Source: Sinotaia quadrata (Eukaryota; Mollusca; Gastropoda; Architaenioglossa; Viviparidae). From it: DNA of 64,000 bases. The notes below the pieces were generated by a model, which saw only the letters and a program-made list of their open reading frames with translations, ran no database searches and was not told where the DNA came from. The stretch spans positions 79,901,163-79,965,162 of the forward strand of contig CM054177.1 of NCBI GenBank assembly GCA_028829895.1. The letters are read 5' to 3'. A program made the translations under genes and the position numbers. Shown piece by piece: positions 44,217 to 55,284 of the stretch (positions are counted from its first letter, which is position 1; each line of letters starts with the position of its first letter).

Positions 44217-44628
44217 GGTGACCCGTCAAATGCGCGAACGACAAATGCGCGCCGACAAAACCGCGATAAACATCGCCAAGTAAAGAATGGCAGGAAGTGT
44301 TAAATAAAATTATTAAGACTTGATATATGCTTCATTCTTTTCATTACCTTTGTGTAAGGATTATTTGCACGTAGTATCTCTTAATATTGATCTTTAAATA
44401 AAATTATTAAGATTTGATATATGCTTCATTCTTTTCATTGCCTTTGTGTAAGGATTATTTTCACGCAGTATCTCTTAACATTGCTTTGTGTATCGTAATA
44501 TTGATATCTACGTATGTTATTATTACATTCTTGTACGATTTAACATGTATCATCGCGATTTTGTCGTCGCGCATTTGTCCATCGCGGTTTTGTCGGCGCG
44601 CAATTGTTCGCGCATTTGTCGGTGAACC
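44217..44628. mobile_element. MITE with ~50-bp terminal inverted repeats and exact 9-bp target duplication
   Basis: Left end GGTGACCCGTCAAATGCGCG and right end CGCGCATTTGTCGGTGAACC are imperfect inverted repeats continuing inward through GCGCGCCGACAAAACCGCGAT. ACACCAGAG flanks both sides (44208-44216 and 44629-44637), a 9-bp target duplication as in Mutator-like elements. Inside, an AT-rich segment of about 110 bases is tandemly duplicated. There is no coding capacity. The CpG-rich ends contrast sharply with the AT-rich host sequence. A second member lies at 54370. Confidence 0.9.
44290..44490. repeat. Tandem duplication (~110 bp) inside the MITE
   Basis: TAAATAAAATTATTAAGAYT, TGATATATGCTTCATTCTTT and GTGTAAGGATTATTTKCACG occur twice in order. 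The second copy differs from the first by only a few bases, so the duplication happened after, or just before, insertion. Confidence 0.85.
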
Positions 44629-44639
44629 ACACCAGAGAG

Positions 44640-46610
44640 CTTCTTTAAGAATCTATTGTTTATCTGTTTATTACATGGTTACTTAAAAGAAAATCTATTA
44701 TAAATCTATTGAAGTTTCACGAGAGTAAAAGTAGACCTATGATAAATTTATTATAGACCTATGACATAAATGTATTTGTTTAAATTACATGACATATATT
44801 TTAATAACACAATACTTCTAGCTCATACGTAGTTACAAGAAGAGATATTGAACTACCAGTTTGCCAGTAAATCTATTGGAAATTTACAATGACATATGGC
44901 AGTTATATATATAAATAAAATTGTAACAAATCCAAAATTACTGGCATTGAAGAATTACTAACAATGAATGTTTATCTGAAAGTGGTCAGTCTTAGTAAAC
45001 TGCCAACGTTTCAATGTAGAGAAAACAGTGTATACTCATGAAGCAAACACTGTACTACAAGTCGTTTCTAAAGGAAACCGATCTAATTACAATTAATTAA
45101 AAATAATTAAAATAGATTCACTAGGGTTATGAAATTCAAATGAATTAGGCCCTAAGATAACTAATTTAGCAGCAGCAATTAAAGTATTAATTCGGCTGTC
45201 GTTCCTTTCTGTCTAGTGCCCTGCTTTAAAAAAAAATAGAAAATCGGTTTTACTTGTACTCCATATTTCTATTTTAAAAGTGCATCGAATTAAGAAAGAA
45301 TTTGCTTGCGCAATCATAAAAACAGGCACCTCTCTCTGTGTCTCATAACACATACACAGGTATAGATACACACACAAACACAAGTGCGCGCGCACTGAAT
45401 GTAAGCACGCGACAAGAGCTGATTCTTTATATTTAACTTAATTATGCCAAAGACATGTACACGCTTTCTGGAATGGCACAGGGAGTGAATGTGATGCCTT
45501 TCTAAGAAGGGAAATTCAACGCCAGACGTTTGGATGTCACACCCGCTGTAGAAAACCCTTTTGGCCGTAATTTACTTTTTCAGAATGTCCTCGACTCTCT
45601 CAGGTTTCTCTCTCTACCCCCCCACCCACACACACACCTTTTTTGGGAGGGTGTAATGTAAACGCACGTGCGTATGTGTGAGTGTGAAGGTTTGGAGCAC
45701 AGCGAGAGGGGTTTGATACTGGGCTGTGAAAATTAAGAGGAAAAGAAAAGTTAAAAGTTGGCATATTTTTTTCTCTCTCTCTCCCTTCAGTTTTTGAGGG
45801 GTTGCTAAAGGCAACGACAAGATGCATAATTTGTTACCACTGTCGCAATAATGTTTTTACAGGTCTTGTGCATTACAATTACTCAGTAATTATTTTCGTT
45901 GGCGTCTTGCCCAATTTAATCAGTTCTATGAAGGACACGATCTCTTAATAGAGAATTCACTCTGATAGAAGAACACGATGTACTGTGAAGAACGTGTTAT
46001 GGCGGTAAAACATGGTGAATTGTGAATAATGTTTATTGAGATAAAAACACCATCTTTTGTGGGCTGTGTACTCCATGGAAACAAATGCACTTTGAACTTA
46101 AATCCCAGTGATCACTGTACTGGGTAGTGAAGCTCTACGACAGTTCTGAACTTACGCTTAGCATTAAAAAAACAACAACGCCGAATCGAAAAAAATCGTG
46201 AAATTTAGACACAAATCGTAACATCCGTCATAATTCTGATCTGTCCACCTCATACTTCATAGTAACCATGGTTACTCAAGTAATTCTAACCCCAACCTTG
46301 AGTCGGTTTGTTTAGTTTTTGCAACTCTCTAACCCTTTATTTTGCACAGATAACCTCTAAGGGCATTTGACCTTAGTCAGAAATACCTAGTAATACCCCA
46401 AATATTCGAGGTATGCATTCACTTTCTTCCTCCCAGGCGCAAAACATTTTATTTTAAACATGGCGGCGCCGAATCTGAAATTGCTTGCACAAGAACAAAC
46501 AACTCTTAGTCAATATTAGAGTGATCTTTTAACGCATGTTCACGTGATGTGCAAAGCAGTATCTATTGTGTTGCGGCTGCTACCTTTTGAGCGAACCTCT
46601 CGAGTTAAGT
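44640..46610. other. Non-coding sequence without recognised features
   Basis: AT-rich, with C- and CA-rich patches near 45618-45640. Short open frames here carry no recognised domain. Confidence 0.4.
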
Positions 46611-46614
46611 TTGA

Positions 46615-46735
46615 GTCCACTAGTCGACCTAGTTCTTGCTAGTGAGAACGCTTGTCCACTAATTGACCTAGTTCTTGCTAGTGAGAACGCTAGTCCACTA
46701 ATTGACCTAGTTCTTGCTAGTGAGAACGCTATATA
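46615..46735. repeat. 39-bp tandem repeat, 3 copies
   Basis: Units of exactly 39 bases carry GTCCACTAATTGACCTAGTT and CTTGCTAGTGAGAACGCTA. The pair CTAGTTCTTGCTAG contributes a hairpin. Confidence 0.93.
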
Positions 46736-47700
46736 AGTATTGATGGAAAATACGACCATATGTGCATAGCAGGCATTGACAAAATAATATTATTAATAAT
46801 AAAAATAAATTGTTTTAATAAGTAGTAGCAAGAGATTTACAATTCTCCCATCCACTTTCTAAACTGAACGTAATTGTTCAACATTGAAATTATATTTAAA
46901 AATAACCCCAACTAATAACATAGAGATAAAAATATGAAAAGATGATATTGACTGACGTTTTGATATTTTGCTAGTCGTATAAAACACCATAAATTGAATT
47001 TACTCAGCTTTTCTATACTTTTTGAATAAAACGCCTGACATTTTTCATTCGACACTACGTCACTTCCTCGTTTGGCCGGGAGCTGCTCTGCTTGAAATTT
47101 AAGCAAATAACAGAACCAAAAATGAACGCGAATCGTTTGAAAGGCTAAGTGTGAAGAGGGCTACAATGTTATTAATAGACTTGGGCAAAGAGAATTAAGG
47201 GTCGAGTGACTGGCTATCTGCTTGCAAAAGCAAAGAAAGATAGGTTTACATTAATAGACTTGAGCAAAGATAATTAGTGTTAATTGAAAGGATAGAAGTA
47301 AAGTCGACCGCACTATTTGCAAGTGGAGTGGGACGAATGGATACTTTATATATGTGAACTAGAGCAAACTGATACGATAATTATATAAGTGAACTGAGCA
47401 AATTGATGCGTTTTATGAGTTTGTGGACTAAAGTAAAATATTTTGCTATGTTTGAATAGATTGGACAATTTATTTTTAAAATTTGCATGATTGGGGTTGT
47501 TAATAGTACAGTCAAGTTGTCTGAAATGTGTGTACTAAGAAAAAACCGCTTACCGTGTGGTCAGAGCAAATAACTACGGTTAATAATACCGTAACCTCTA
47601 TGCTGTAGGAGTGTAGGTAATCAGATTGTAATATATGAATGTTGATGTACATTCAATATAACCAGCCAAATAAGGTTCTCTCAAAATACGATTGGATTCA
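46736..47700. other. Non-coding sequence with weak degenerate repeats
   Basis: Around 47160-47420, motifs of the type AATAGACTTGRGCAAAGATAATT and GTGAACTRGAGCAAA recur with strong divergence. Otherwise unassigned. Confidence 0.4.
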
Positions 47701-47854
47701 CACACACACATATAAAACGCACATAAAACACATATATACGCACATTCAACACAAACATATGCAGAAACACCCACAACACACACACATACACACCCCCACC
47801 CCCACAGCACATGCTCAAAAACACAAACATGCACAATCACCCATAATCACATAG
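47700..47854. repeat. CA-rich low-complexity tract
   Basis: An imperfect CACA/CATA-rich tract runs up to the start of LTR-like copy D. Confidence 0.85.
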
Positions 47855-49112
47855 TGTGGTGGAGTAAATTTGTCTATCCCTATTTTAAAATTTAATTGTT
47901 ATATAAACTGTTAAATTTTCAGAGTAATCCGACCTTGGGCACTCCTGATAGCATATTTGAAGGTGTTAGAGTTGGAGTAAACACCTAAGTTGAGAATATG
48001 CTAGAAATTGCTGATGTATTGCAAACTAGTTCAACTGGGTTGAATTGCTGAGTAGTGTTTATTATCCAATGATTATGATTTACGAGGTCGAGACCATCCA
48101 ATGGGCTGAGATTAAAGCAAGTTTACTTGCTAGAGAATTCTATTGTCTGATCACTTGAATTTGAAGTGGCAAGAAGTCTGGTTATGAAAGGTGGCTGTTA
48201 GCTTAATGGGACTGGCAGCCTTTCTACTTTTTACTTTCTGTGTATGATGTGAACCTCCTGGTTTGCTGATTATAAACTGCTACGACTGACCATGAGAGAG
48301 GTTGGGAGCAGTATATAAGTGTAAAGGATACACTCACATTGCTGATGTATGGTGGAAATGTATGCTTACCACATCGAATCTTTCTAGTGCAAGAACGTTA
48401 TTAGAATTGCTGTAATTGTTATTCTGCTTGAGAGAGCTGGTACGGCGGGAGAAAACGCCTAGGTTGGCTTTGAGAGAATGGCAGTGTGTCAGTCTTTTCA
48501 ATGTGTACAGAAAGAGACACGTGGAGTTGATGGCAAACAATAATCTTGAAACACCATTTCAAAGCATGCAAAAGACTATTAAGACTGCACTTAATTCAGG
48601 TTATGTAAAAACTATTACTGTCTATCTCTAATAACTCCATTTCTGTTCTCTGATTCGAACTATCTTGTGATTTGTATTAACACTATTGTTGAATTGTATT
48701 TTAAGATATAAGACTGAATTATAAAAATTATTCGATCCTGGTTTTGTGGAAATAAGAATGTTAACTTTTTCATTGCATTTGTCATATATATGTTTGTTGA
48801 TTTAATAAAATTTACTGACCTTCTTAAGCATATTGATAACCAGTTGAAGAAGAAAGTGGGTGGATGGGGGCTCGCTAAATATAGAGTAAAGACAGATTTG
48901 TCTTCTCCACTAGTAAGAAGTTTTATCTTTTGGAAGTTTTGGAAGAGAGAAACGTTTACAGCTCCAGCATGTCCGCCAAGTGAGAGAGATGAGTGGTATC
49001 TGCTGTAGGATCATTAATAAAATAGAAGATTTTCATCACTTATAATTAAATTTTGGATGATTAATTAATTAATAATAATAATATCCATTAACTAGGTTGC
49101 GTTGACGTGAAA
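47855..49112 (+). mobile_element. LTR-like repeat family 1, near full-length copy D
   Basis: It starts TGTGGTGGAGTAAATTTG and ends in the block ATTAATTAATAATAATAAT, CCATTAACTAGG, GACGTGA. Against copy E it shares CCGACCTTGGGCACTCCT, GAGAATATGCTAGAAATTGC, CCAATGGGCTGAGAT, GTTTGCTGATTATAAACTGC and TGATTTGTATT. It contains a 3' module with GTTGATTTAATAAA and AAGTGGGTGGATGGGG that E lacks and F and G share. It also lacks about 350 bases found in E. Purine-rich internal sequence is not seen upstream, so it may be a solo LTR. Confidence 0.75.
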
Positions 49113-49665
49113 TATATATTATTTAATGAAATAAATATGCAGTTTCTGATGTTTTACAAAATCGGGTAGAAGATGAAATATAATCTGTACACTTTATTAC
49201 ACACTTTAAACAAGTAACGAATATAAAACAAGAAAAGAAGGCAACTTAAAAAGAGTACAAAAGACGGATACTATTATATCTATTTCCTCCCCAATAAAAC
49301 TTTGCTCAACTTAACAAGTGGAAGTGTTCTATCAAGAACTGAAGACTCGTTCTAAGACACACCTAAACACGCAACTTTCCCATTGAACAAAGAAAAGAAC
49401 AAACACAACGTCCACTTGCTTGAAGAAATTTAATGTTAATGTTAATGTTAATGTAAACATTATGTTGGAAATGACTGCTTTTACAAAATTAAAGAAGCAC
49501 TCTAAAATTAAGAATTTCATTCATTTTCAAAGCTACTTGAATGAAAATTAATGAACTTAGATCTGACTCAAGAAATGCTCTGTTTGCTATTAAGAACAAA
49601 AAGTCTTGACAAAGTCTTTGATAATTCGGTGTACTTTATTATCACTCTCTCTTTCTCTCTCACCC
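49113..49665. other. Non-coding sequence without recognised features
   Basis: AT-rich unique sequence, with a short TTAATG tandem run near 49430-49455. Confidence 0.4.
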
Positions 49666-49667
49666 AC

Positions 49668-49668
49668 T

Positions 49669-49715
<47 letters not shown>
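49668..49715. repeat. (TA)n microsatellite
   Basis: A pure AT run of about 44 bases preceded by a CTCTCT stretch. Confidence 0.97.
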
Positions 49716-49716
<1 letters not shown>

Positions 49717-49719
49717 ACG

Positions 49720-50192
49720 ATTTCTCATAGGAAGCTCTTTGGCCTGACCTGGTTCGTGCTGTGGAGGGGAGGATTGGGTGATTGGGCCTGTTGGCTAAGT
49801 CAACTTTCGTTTTTCTTTTTGATTCTGCTCCTGAATAGGTCGAGTTCTTGCTTGTTTTTCCTTTCTTGGCAGTGCCCAATAAACCGTTGGTCACTGCGGA
49901 TGGGGAGAGGGGGGGATTGGGGTGTATTGCAGAGACCAGGCTAGCACCACACCAGATCCGTACCCAGAGGACATACACTTCCGGTATGTTCAACTCCGTA
50001 TCCTCTTCACTAATGTTGGTTGTTCTTTTACTGTCTCTTGTTATTTTTGTGTGGTCTTCTGTAAAACTGACATAGAATTTTGGTCTTGTGAATAGTTATT
50101 CATTTTGTATTGGAATCTTCACCGGTAGTGTTTGAAGTTTACTCCTAAGAAAGTAGATGTGAACAGGATGGTTAACATCTCAAAATGATGGC
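49720..50192. other. Possible retroelement interior upstream of LTR-like copy E
   Basis: This sequence is GC-richer, with open frames on both strands. The + frame ends in a hydrophobic stretch (SLMLVVLLLSLVIFVWSSVKL) before its stop at 50073-50075. The - frame is Lys/Ser/Arg-rich. If copy E is a 3' LTR, this would be its internal region, and the hydrophobic + frame end would be in an env-like place. Family assignment is not possible from motifs. Confidence 0.3.
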
Positions 50193-50213
50193 GGGGGGGG
50201 GGGGGGGGGGGGG
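50193..50213. repeat. Poly-G run of 21 bases
   Basis: Twenty-one consecutive G residues three bases before the TGTGG start of LTR-like copy E. It occupies the place of a polypurine tract and is long enough for G-quadruplex formation. The apparent length may be affected by sequencing. Confidence 0.9.
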
Positions 50214-50216
50214 TTA

Positions 50217-51555
50217 TGTGGTGGAGTAAATTTGCCTATCCCTATTTCTAGACTTAATAGTTATATAAATTGTTAAATTGTCGAAGTGACCCAACCTTAG
50301 GCACTCCTTATGATGGTATTTTTTTTTATAAGTGTCAGAGTTGGAGTAAACAACTCGAGTTGAGAATATGCTAGAAATTGCTGATGAAATCCAAACCCGT
50401 TCCAACTGGATGAGTAGTTTATATTATCCAATGTTTAAGATTTACGGGAACACGACCAGCCAATGGGCTCAGATCACACGTTTACCCGCTGTAGAGAATT
50501 CTACTGTCTAATGATCACTTTGAATTTGGAGTGGCAAGAAGTCCGATCATATAAGGCGGCCATTAGCTTAATGGTGAGTTAATTGATTGATTGAGAGAGA
50601 GTGGTCTTAAAAATATTCCATGCATTTTGCTATGTTATACTTGTGTTTTTGGTAGAGATGTACTATGTGAGTAGACAATTAGTTCTATAAATGTTTGAAC
50701 TAAGATGCTTGTATATAGTATACTAAACACTTGACATTGTTTCTAGTGAATGTGCTCATAAAATTGATATGCTGTATTTATTGTGCTGTCTGCATATTTT
50801 GGACTAATAAATACTGTCGCAGAAAACTGTAAGTAGAGACTTGAATGTAAGAGAGGTTGGAGTTAAAGATGAATAAACTGGAAACTTAGCACTTGTTCCC
50901 TGATTATATTGTACAAGGAATAAGCTGCCTTCCTTGTTTTACCTGCATGTCCTGGTTTACTGATTATAAACTGCTACAACCATTCTAGATGTGAGAAGTA
51001 TCTACCGCAGTATGTAAGTGTAAGGAATACACGGCACTCCATTGATGTATGATGCAAAAGTATGCTGACTATTACATTGATCAATTTCTGGTACAAGGAA
51101 GTTACTGGAAATTGCTACATTTGTTTTTCTGCCAGAGGGCTAATATGGCAGAGCACCAGATAGCCTTGATAGAATAGCGGCTAGTCAGTGTTCTACAGCA
51201 TGAGAATGGAAACGCATGGAATTGACAGTAATAACGTGAACAATAAACTTGTGATTTTGTTATGAAAAGCACATGAAAAGACTTTTATGGCTTCACCTAG
51301 ACAAGGTTATTTAGAAACTATTATCACTTATCTCTAATAACTCTTTTTCTGTTCTTGGATAAGTACTATCTTGTGATTTGTATTGACACTAATCTGTTGA
51401 ATTGTGTTTTAGGATTTAAGACTGTGTAGGTACTATAATTATTCAAACATGGTTTTCGTGGAAATATTGAAATCAAGTAATCACTTGTAATTAGTTATGG
51501 ATAATTAATTAATAATAATAATCATAACCATTAACTAGGTGGTTTTGGCGTCACA
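50217..51555 (+). mobile_element. LTR-like repeat family 1, full-length copy E (1.34 kb)
   Basis: Runs from TGTGGTGGAGTAAATTTGCC to GGTTTTGGCGTCACA. The ends form a short TGTG...CACA inverted repeat, and copies A and B start TGTGTC or TGTGAC. It includes GGACTAATAAATACTG, a candidate polyadenylation signal near 50801-50810. No coding capacity was seen, as is normal for an LTR. The flanking five bases (GGTTA and CTCTG) do not match, so it is either the 3' LTR of a larger element or has lost its target duplication. Confidence 0.78.
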
Positions 51556-51659
51556 CTCTGATATAATGAATTAATTTGCAAAGAAATGACAATGGTTTAA
51601 ATATATAAAGCAATCTCTCTCTATATATAGCAATCTATGTTTATCTCTAAGTATGAACC

Positions 51660-52060
51660 ACTGCTGAGTAAAAAGCACAGGTGTCTCTATTTTGCAAGCA
51701 AAGTGAATATCTACAAGAGTGAATCATTCTAAGTCACAAAAAATACAGAAGCTTCCTATTTGCAAGCAGAGTGAATATCTACAAGAGTGAATCATTGCTA
51801 ACTCACAAGCAGATCGCTCTGTTTTGCAAGCAAAATGTTTATCTATAAGACTGAAACATTGCTAAGTCACAAGAACATATAGCTCTATTCGGCAGACAAT
51901 GGGTTTTAAGTAAGAATCATTGCTAAGTCACAAGAACATATAGCTCTATTCGGCAGACAATGGGGTTTAAGTAAGAATCATTGCTAAGTCACAAGAACAT
52001 AAAGCTCTATTCGGCAGACAATGGGGTTTAAGTAAGAATCATTGGTGAGTCACAAACGTA
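51660..52060. repeat. 60-61 bp minisatellite, 3-4 clean copies plus diverged left flank
   Basis: Clean units from 51858 carry CATTGCTAAGTCACAAGAAC, ATATAGCTCTATTCGGCAGA and CAATGGGGTTTAAGTAAGAAT. To the left are older versions with GTGAATATCTACAAGAGTGA and TTTTGCAAGCA. Confidence 0.9.
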
Positions 52061-53095
52061 GATGACTCTCGGTCAGAGGTCACCTTTAGAGATACATCTT
52101 GTTAGTGGAATAATAATTGCGGACTGACCTTAACATTCGATCACAAGCCATTGCACTTAATGCCTGTTGTTTCCTCTAAGTACCTTGTACAGTTAATTTA
52201 ACACTTGGGCAAGGATTTTTAAGCGTATTCCAGAGAACACGCGGTCTTTGCGAGTGGAATTGATGAGTGCGTTAGGCGTTGATTTTATCACGATTAACAC
52301 AGTTATCAAAGTAAGCATCTTTGATAAGTATGATAATGTGTAAACGTATAAGAGTTCAGATGTTTGTTGCATCAAACAGCGAACGAACATCAACGAGAAG
52401 ACAGTTTTGTCACAAGGAGTAAACAGATATCAATAACAAATAGCAGTCAAATTCGAAGGGATAAAGTGACTGTCACACAAAGCAGTCTAAAATCAATTAA
52501 GGGATAAAGAACGCGTTTGTCAGACTACGCAAACATATATCATACGACAGGTTTTGTCACAAGTGGACGCAAACCACTGGACATTCTTCCTTGTAAACTA
52601 TTTTTTAATGGCTCGAACCATTTACAATCACTCATGTCTTGGCAAAATCCCCTTTGCCAGCGAAATACCGTCCAAGGATCAGCAGTTCAATTTGGGGAGA
52701 TAATCCCAAAGTAAAGCTGTCTAATACAGATGCATTGGCCAAAGCGAGGCCCTGTCTGCGCTGTCTAGTCAGAAGATCCAGGAGACGAAAATGTCAGTCG
52801 AACACGAGTACAGCCAAGTCGAATCACCGCGCTGAAGTCTTCTATGTTGCAAGAGACCTTTGACCCAAAGGGTTGCCCAAGACGTGAGGGGATCGGACAC
52901 GGCAGTTAAGAACACGTGCAGCAAGGCTTGAACGCACGTGCCTAACGGCTCGTTACGTTAAACTTGACTACGGAACACTGAGAGCGGATAGAGGTAAACG
53001 ACAGCGCTGTAGTTGAGTTTTTAGTGGATACTGAAAAGACAGCGACGCATAATTGAAAGCAAATGGATGCTGGACAAAATGTACATCGACTCTTA
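52061..53095. other. Unique, GC-richer stretch without recognised genes
   Basis: The part at 52500-52980 is GC-richer, with a Lys/Arg/Ser-rich + frame (GDNPKVKLSNTDALAKARPC) that could be a decayed ORF of a mobile element. No domain was recognised. Confidence 0.35.
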
Positions 53096-53097
53096 GT

Positions 53098-53265
53098 GAA
53101 GTGTTTACAAGACTATACTATACATTGAATCTGACTCTTGTGTATACAAGACTATACTCTACATTGAAGCTGACTCTTGTGTATACAAGACTATATTATA
53201 CAAAAAGCTGACTCTTGTGTATACAAGACTATACTATATACAAGACTATATTATATATAGAGCTG
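53098..53265. repeat. ~39-bp minisatellite, 4 copies
   Basis: Units carry GTGTATACAAGACTATACTC, TACATTGAAGCTGACTCTT, with internal deletions in the last copies. Confidence 0.88.
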
Positions 53266-53394
53266 ACTCAGTGGACTGAGGGTCGTGCCCTACTTATGCT
53301 GTTAGTGAGTGCAGAACAATGCTGTGCATTCCCTTTTATTAGAGGCAGGACTATGTTATACATAAACATTTACTCTTAGTGGATACACAGATGT

Positions 53395-53680
53395 GTTGGA
53401 CACTGATTTTAGTGGATATATGACTGAACTGGACATTGACTCAGTGAATATAAGGCTTTGCTGGGCAGTGATTCAGGGAATACATGACTGTACTGGACAT
53501 TGACTCATTAGATACATGACTGCGCTGGACATTGATTCAGTGAATACAGGGCTGTGTTGGACATTGATTCAGTGAATTCATGACTATGCTGGACATTGAC
53601 TCATTAGATACTTGACTGTGGTGGACATTGATTCAGTGAATACAGGGCTGTGCTGGACATTGACTCAGATACAATTCAAT
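53395..53680. repeat. Degenerate ~55-60 bp repeat (GGACATTGATTCAGTGAATACA)
   Basis: GGACATTGAYTCAGTGAATA, ACAGGGCTGTGCTGGACATT and ACTCATTAGATACATGACTG alternate five or six times. Confidence 0.8.
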
Positions 53681-53734
53681 TTCTTTCTCATGATGAAACA
53701 CCAGTTGTTTAAATTGTACAATTCTTGAGATCAA

Positions 53735-54110
53735 CATGTTTAGACCAACTTATTTAGATCAATGTATTTAGACCAACTTATTTAGATCAATGTATTTAGA
53801 CCAACTTAATTAGATCTATGTATTTAGACCAACTTATTTAGATCAATGTATTTAGACCAACTTATTTAGATCAACGTATTTTGCATATAGACCACCATAT
53901 TTAGATCAACTTATTTAGATCAGCGTATTTAAACCAACTTATTTAGATCTATGTTTTGAGACCAACTTATTTACATTAATATACTTAGACCAACGTATTT
54001 AGATCGACGTATTTAAACCAACTAATTTAGTTCTATATATTTAGACCAACTTATTTAGATCTTTGTATTTAGACCACATTATTTAGATCAATGTATTTAG
54101 ATCATCATGC
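53735..54110. repeat. ~28-bp minisatellite, ~13 copies
   Basis: Units carry TTTAGACCAACTTATTTAGA and TCAATGTA. Half-units (TTTAGACCAACTTA and TTTAGATCAATGTA) are themselves similar, so the 28-base unit grew from a 14-base repeat. Confidence 0.9.
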
Positions 54111-54360
54111 ATAATATTAGAACGTTAGAAATATAATCTAGTATTCGTTTGTGATAATGGTGATAAAATGTAAATAGGGAGTGTGACATGTCCGCTCACC
54201 TTCTCACGCTTTTATTAAAATAATAAAGGATAACAGTATTTAAATATAATAGTGACAATTTAAATAGTACTAACAGTTACGACTTTGTTACATTTTAAAT
54301 CTTTATAAATACTGTTTCCAGCTTGAAACCTTGACACTTCGAGGTAGTTACATAATAATG
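54111..54360. other. Unique AT-rich sequence
   Basis: Short non-coding gap between the 28-bp array and the telomere-motif MITE. Confidence 0.4.
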
Positions 54361-54369
54361 TATTTGAGC

Positions 54370-54586
54370 GGTTCACCGACAAATGCGCGCCGACAAAAAC
54401 GCGATGGACAAAAGCGCGACGACGCGTTCTGTCCCTAACCCTAACCCCATATCATAACCCTAATCCTAACCCTAACCTAACCCTAACTCTAACCCTAACC
54501 CCATATCATAACCCTAACCCTAACCCTAACCCTATCGCGCATTTGTCGGTGCGCGCAATTGTCGTTCGCGCATTTGACGGGTCACC
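54370..54586. mobile_element. MITE related to the one at 44217, carrying telomere-like repeats
   Basis: Left end GGTTCACCGACAAATGCGCG and right end CGCGCATTTGACGGGTCACC match, in inverted order, the ends of the element at 44217. The flanks TATTTGAGC and ATTTTGAGC resemble a decayed 9-bp target duplication. Instead of an AT-rich centre it contains about 100 bases of CCCTAA-type repeats. No coding capacity was seen. Confidence 0.88.
54433..54534. repeat. Interstitial telomere-like repeat (CCCTAA)n, imperfect
   Basis: CCCTAACCCTAACCCC, then ATATCATAACCCTAA, then further CCCTAA copies with the same ATATCATA interruption a second time. The duplicated interruption shows that the tract grew by internal duplication rather than only by telomerase. 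It lies wholly inside the MITE. Confidence 0.92.
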
Positions 54587-55284
54587 ATTTTGAGCTTGTC
54601 TCTAGCTCTGGCCGCTACAAGTTTACACAAACTCTTAGTGTTGGTACGAGAGGACTATCTTTGGGCCAGTGTGTGCTCAAGACCTGATGCTGGATGTGTC
54701 AACCAGAGAAAATTAAAATATGGACGTTAGCTATTAGAACACGTAAATAGGTGTACTAGACAGACCCAAGTTAGAGTGACTTTCAGACCCACACTGAGCA
54801 TCTCCTGTAGGCATGATTCATTCCCTAATGTAAATTTTCCAAGAAAAAATAGTTTTAAATCTGTAGAGCTGTTTGTGGGATTTTTCTAGATTTTATAATT
54901 CATAATTCATAATTGATTTATGCCAGCAGAGGTTAGTAGCATGGTTTCTCTAGTCTATTATTATTAAAACTAATCTTTCTTTCATTCCACAGCTTATTTA
55001 CCTACCTATTGTTCATATATTATTCATAATAGGAAATATTAATTAAAATTTTGAACAAATGTGAGAGTGAGTTTGTCGAGCTTTTCCTCATCTCTCCAAA
55101 TTGTTTGAATGAGTGCAAGTGTCGCTATTTACTTACATAGATATAAACAAGATGTATAAGGGAGGAATATACTATATTTTCTCCACATCCTGGCAAATTG
55201 GTACGATGTGATTGATCCCAGCTAAGGAAGGCTGGTCACCCAACCGTTACCTGGAAACTTTGTGCAGAATGACCTGTTAATGAA
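54587..55284. other. Non-coding sequence without recognised features
   Basis: Unique AT-rich sequence. No coding or repeat signal was recognised. Confidence 0.4.
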
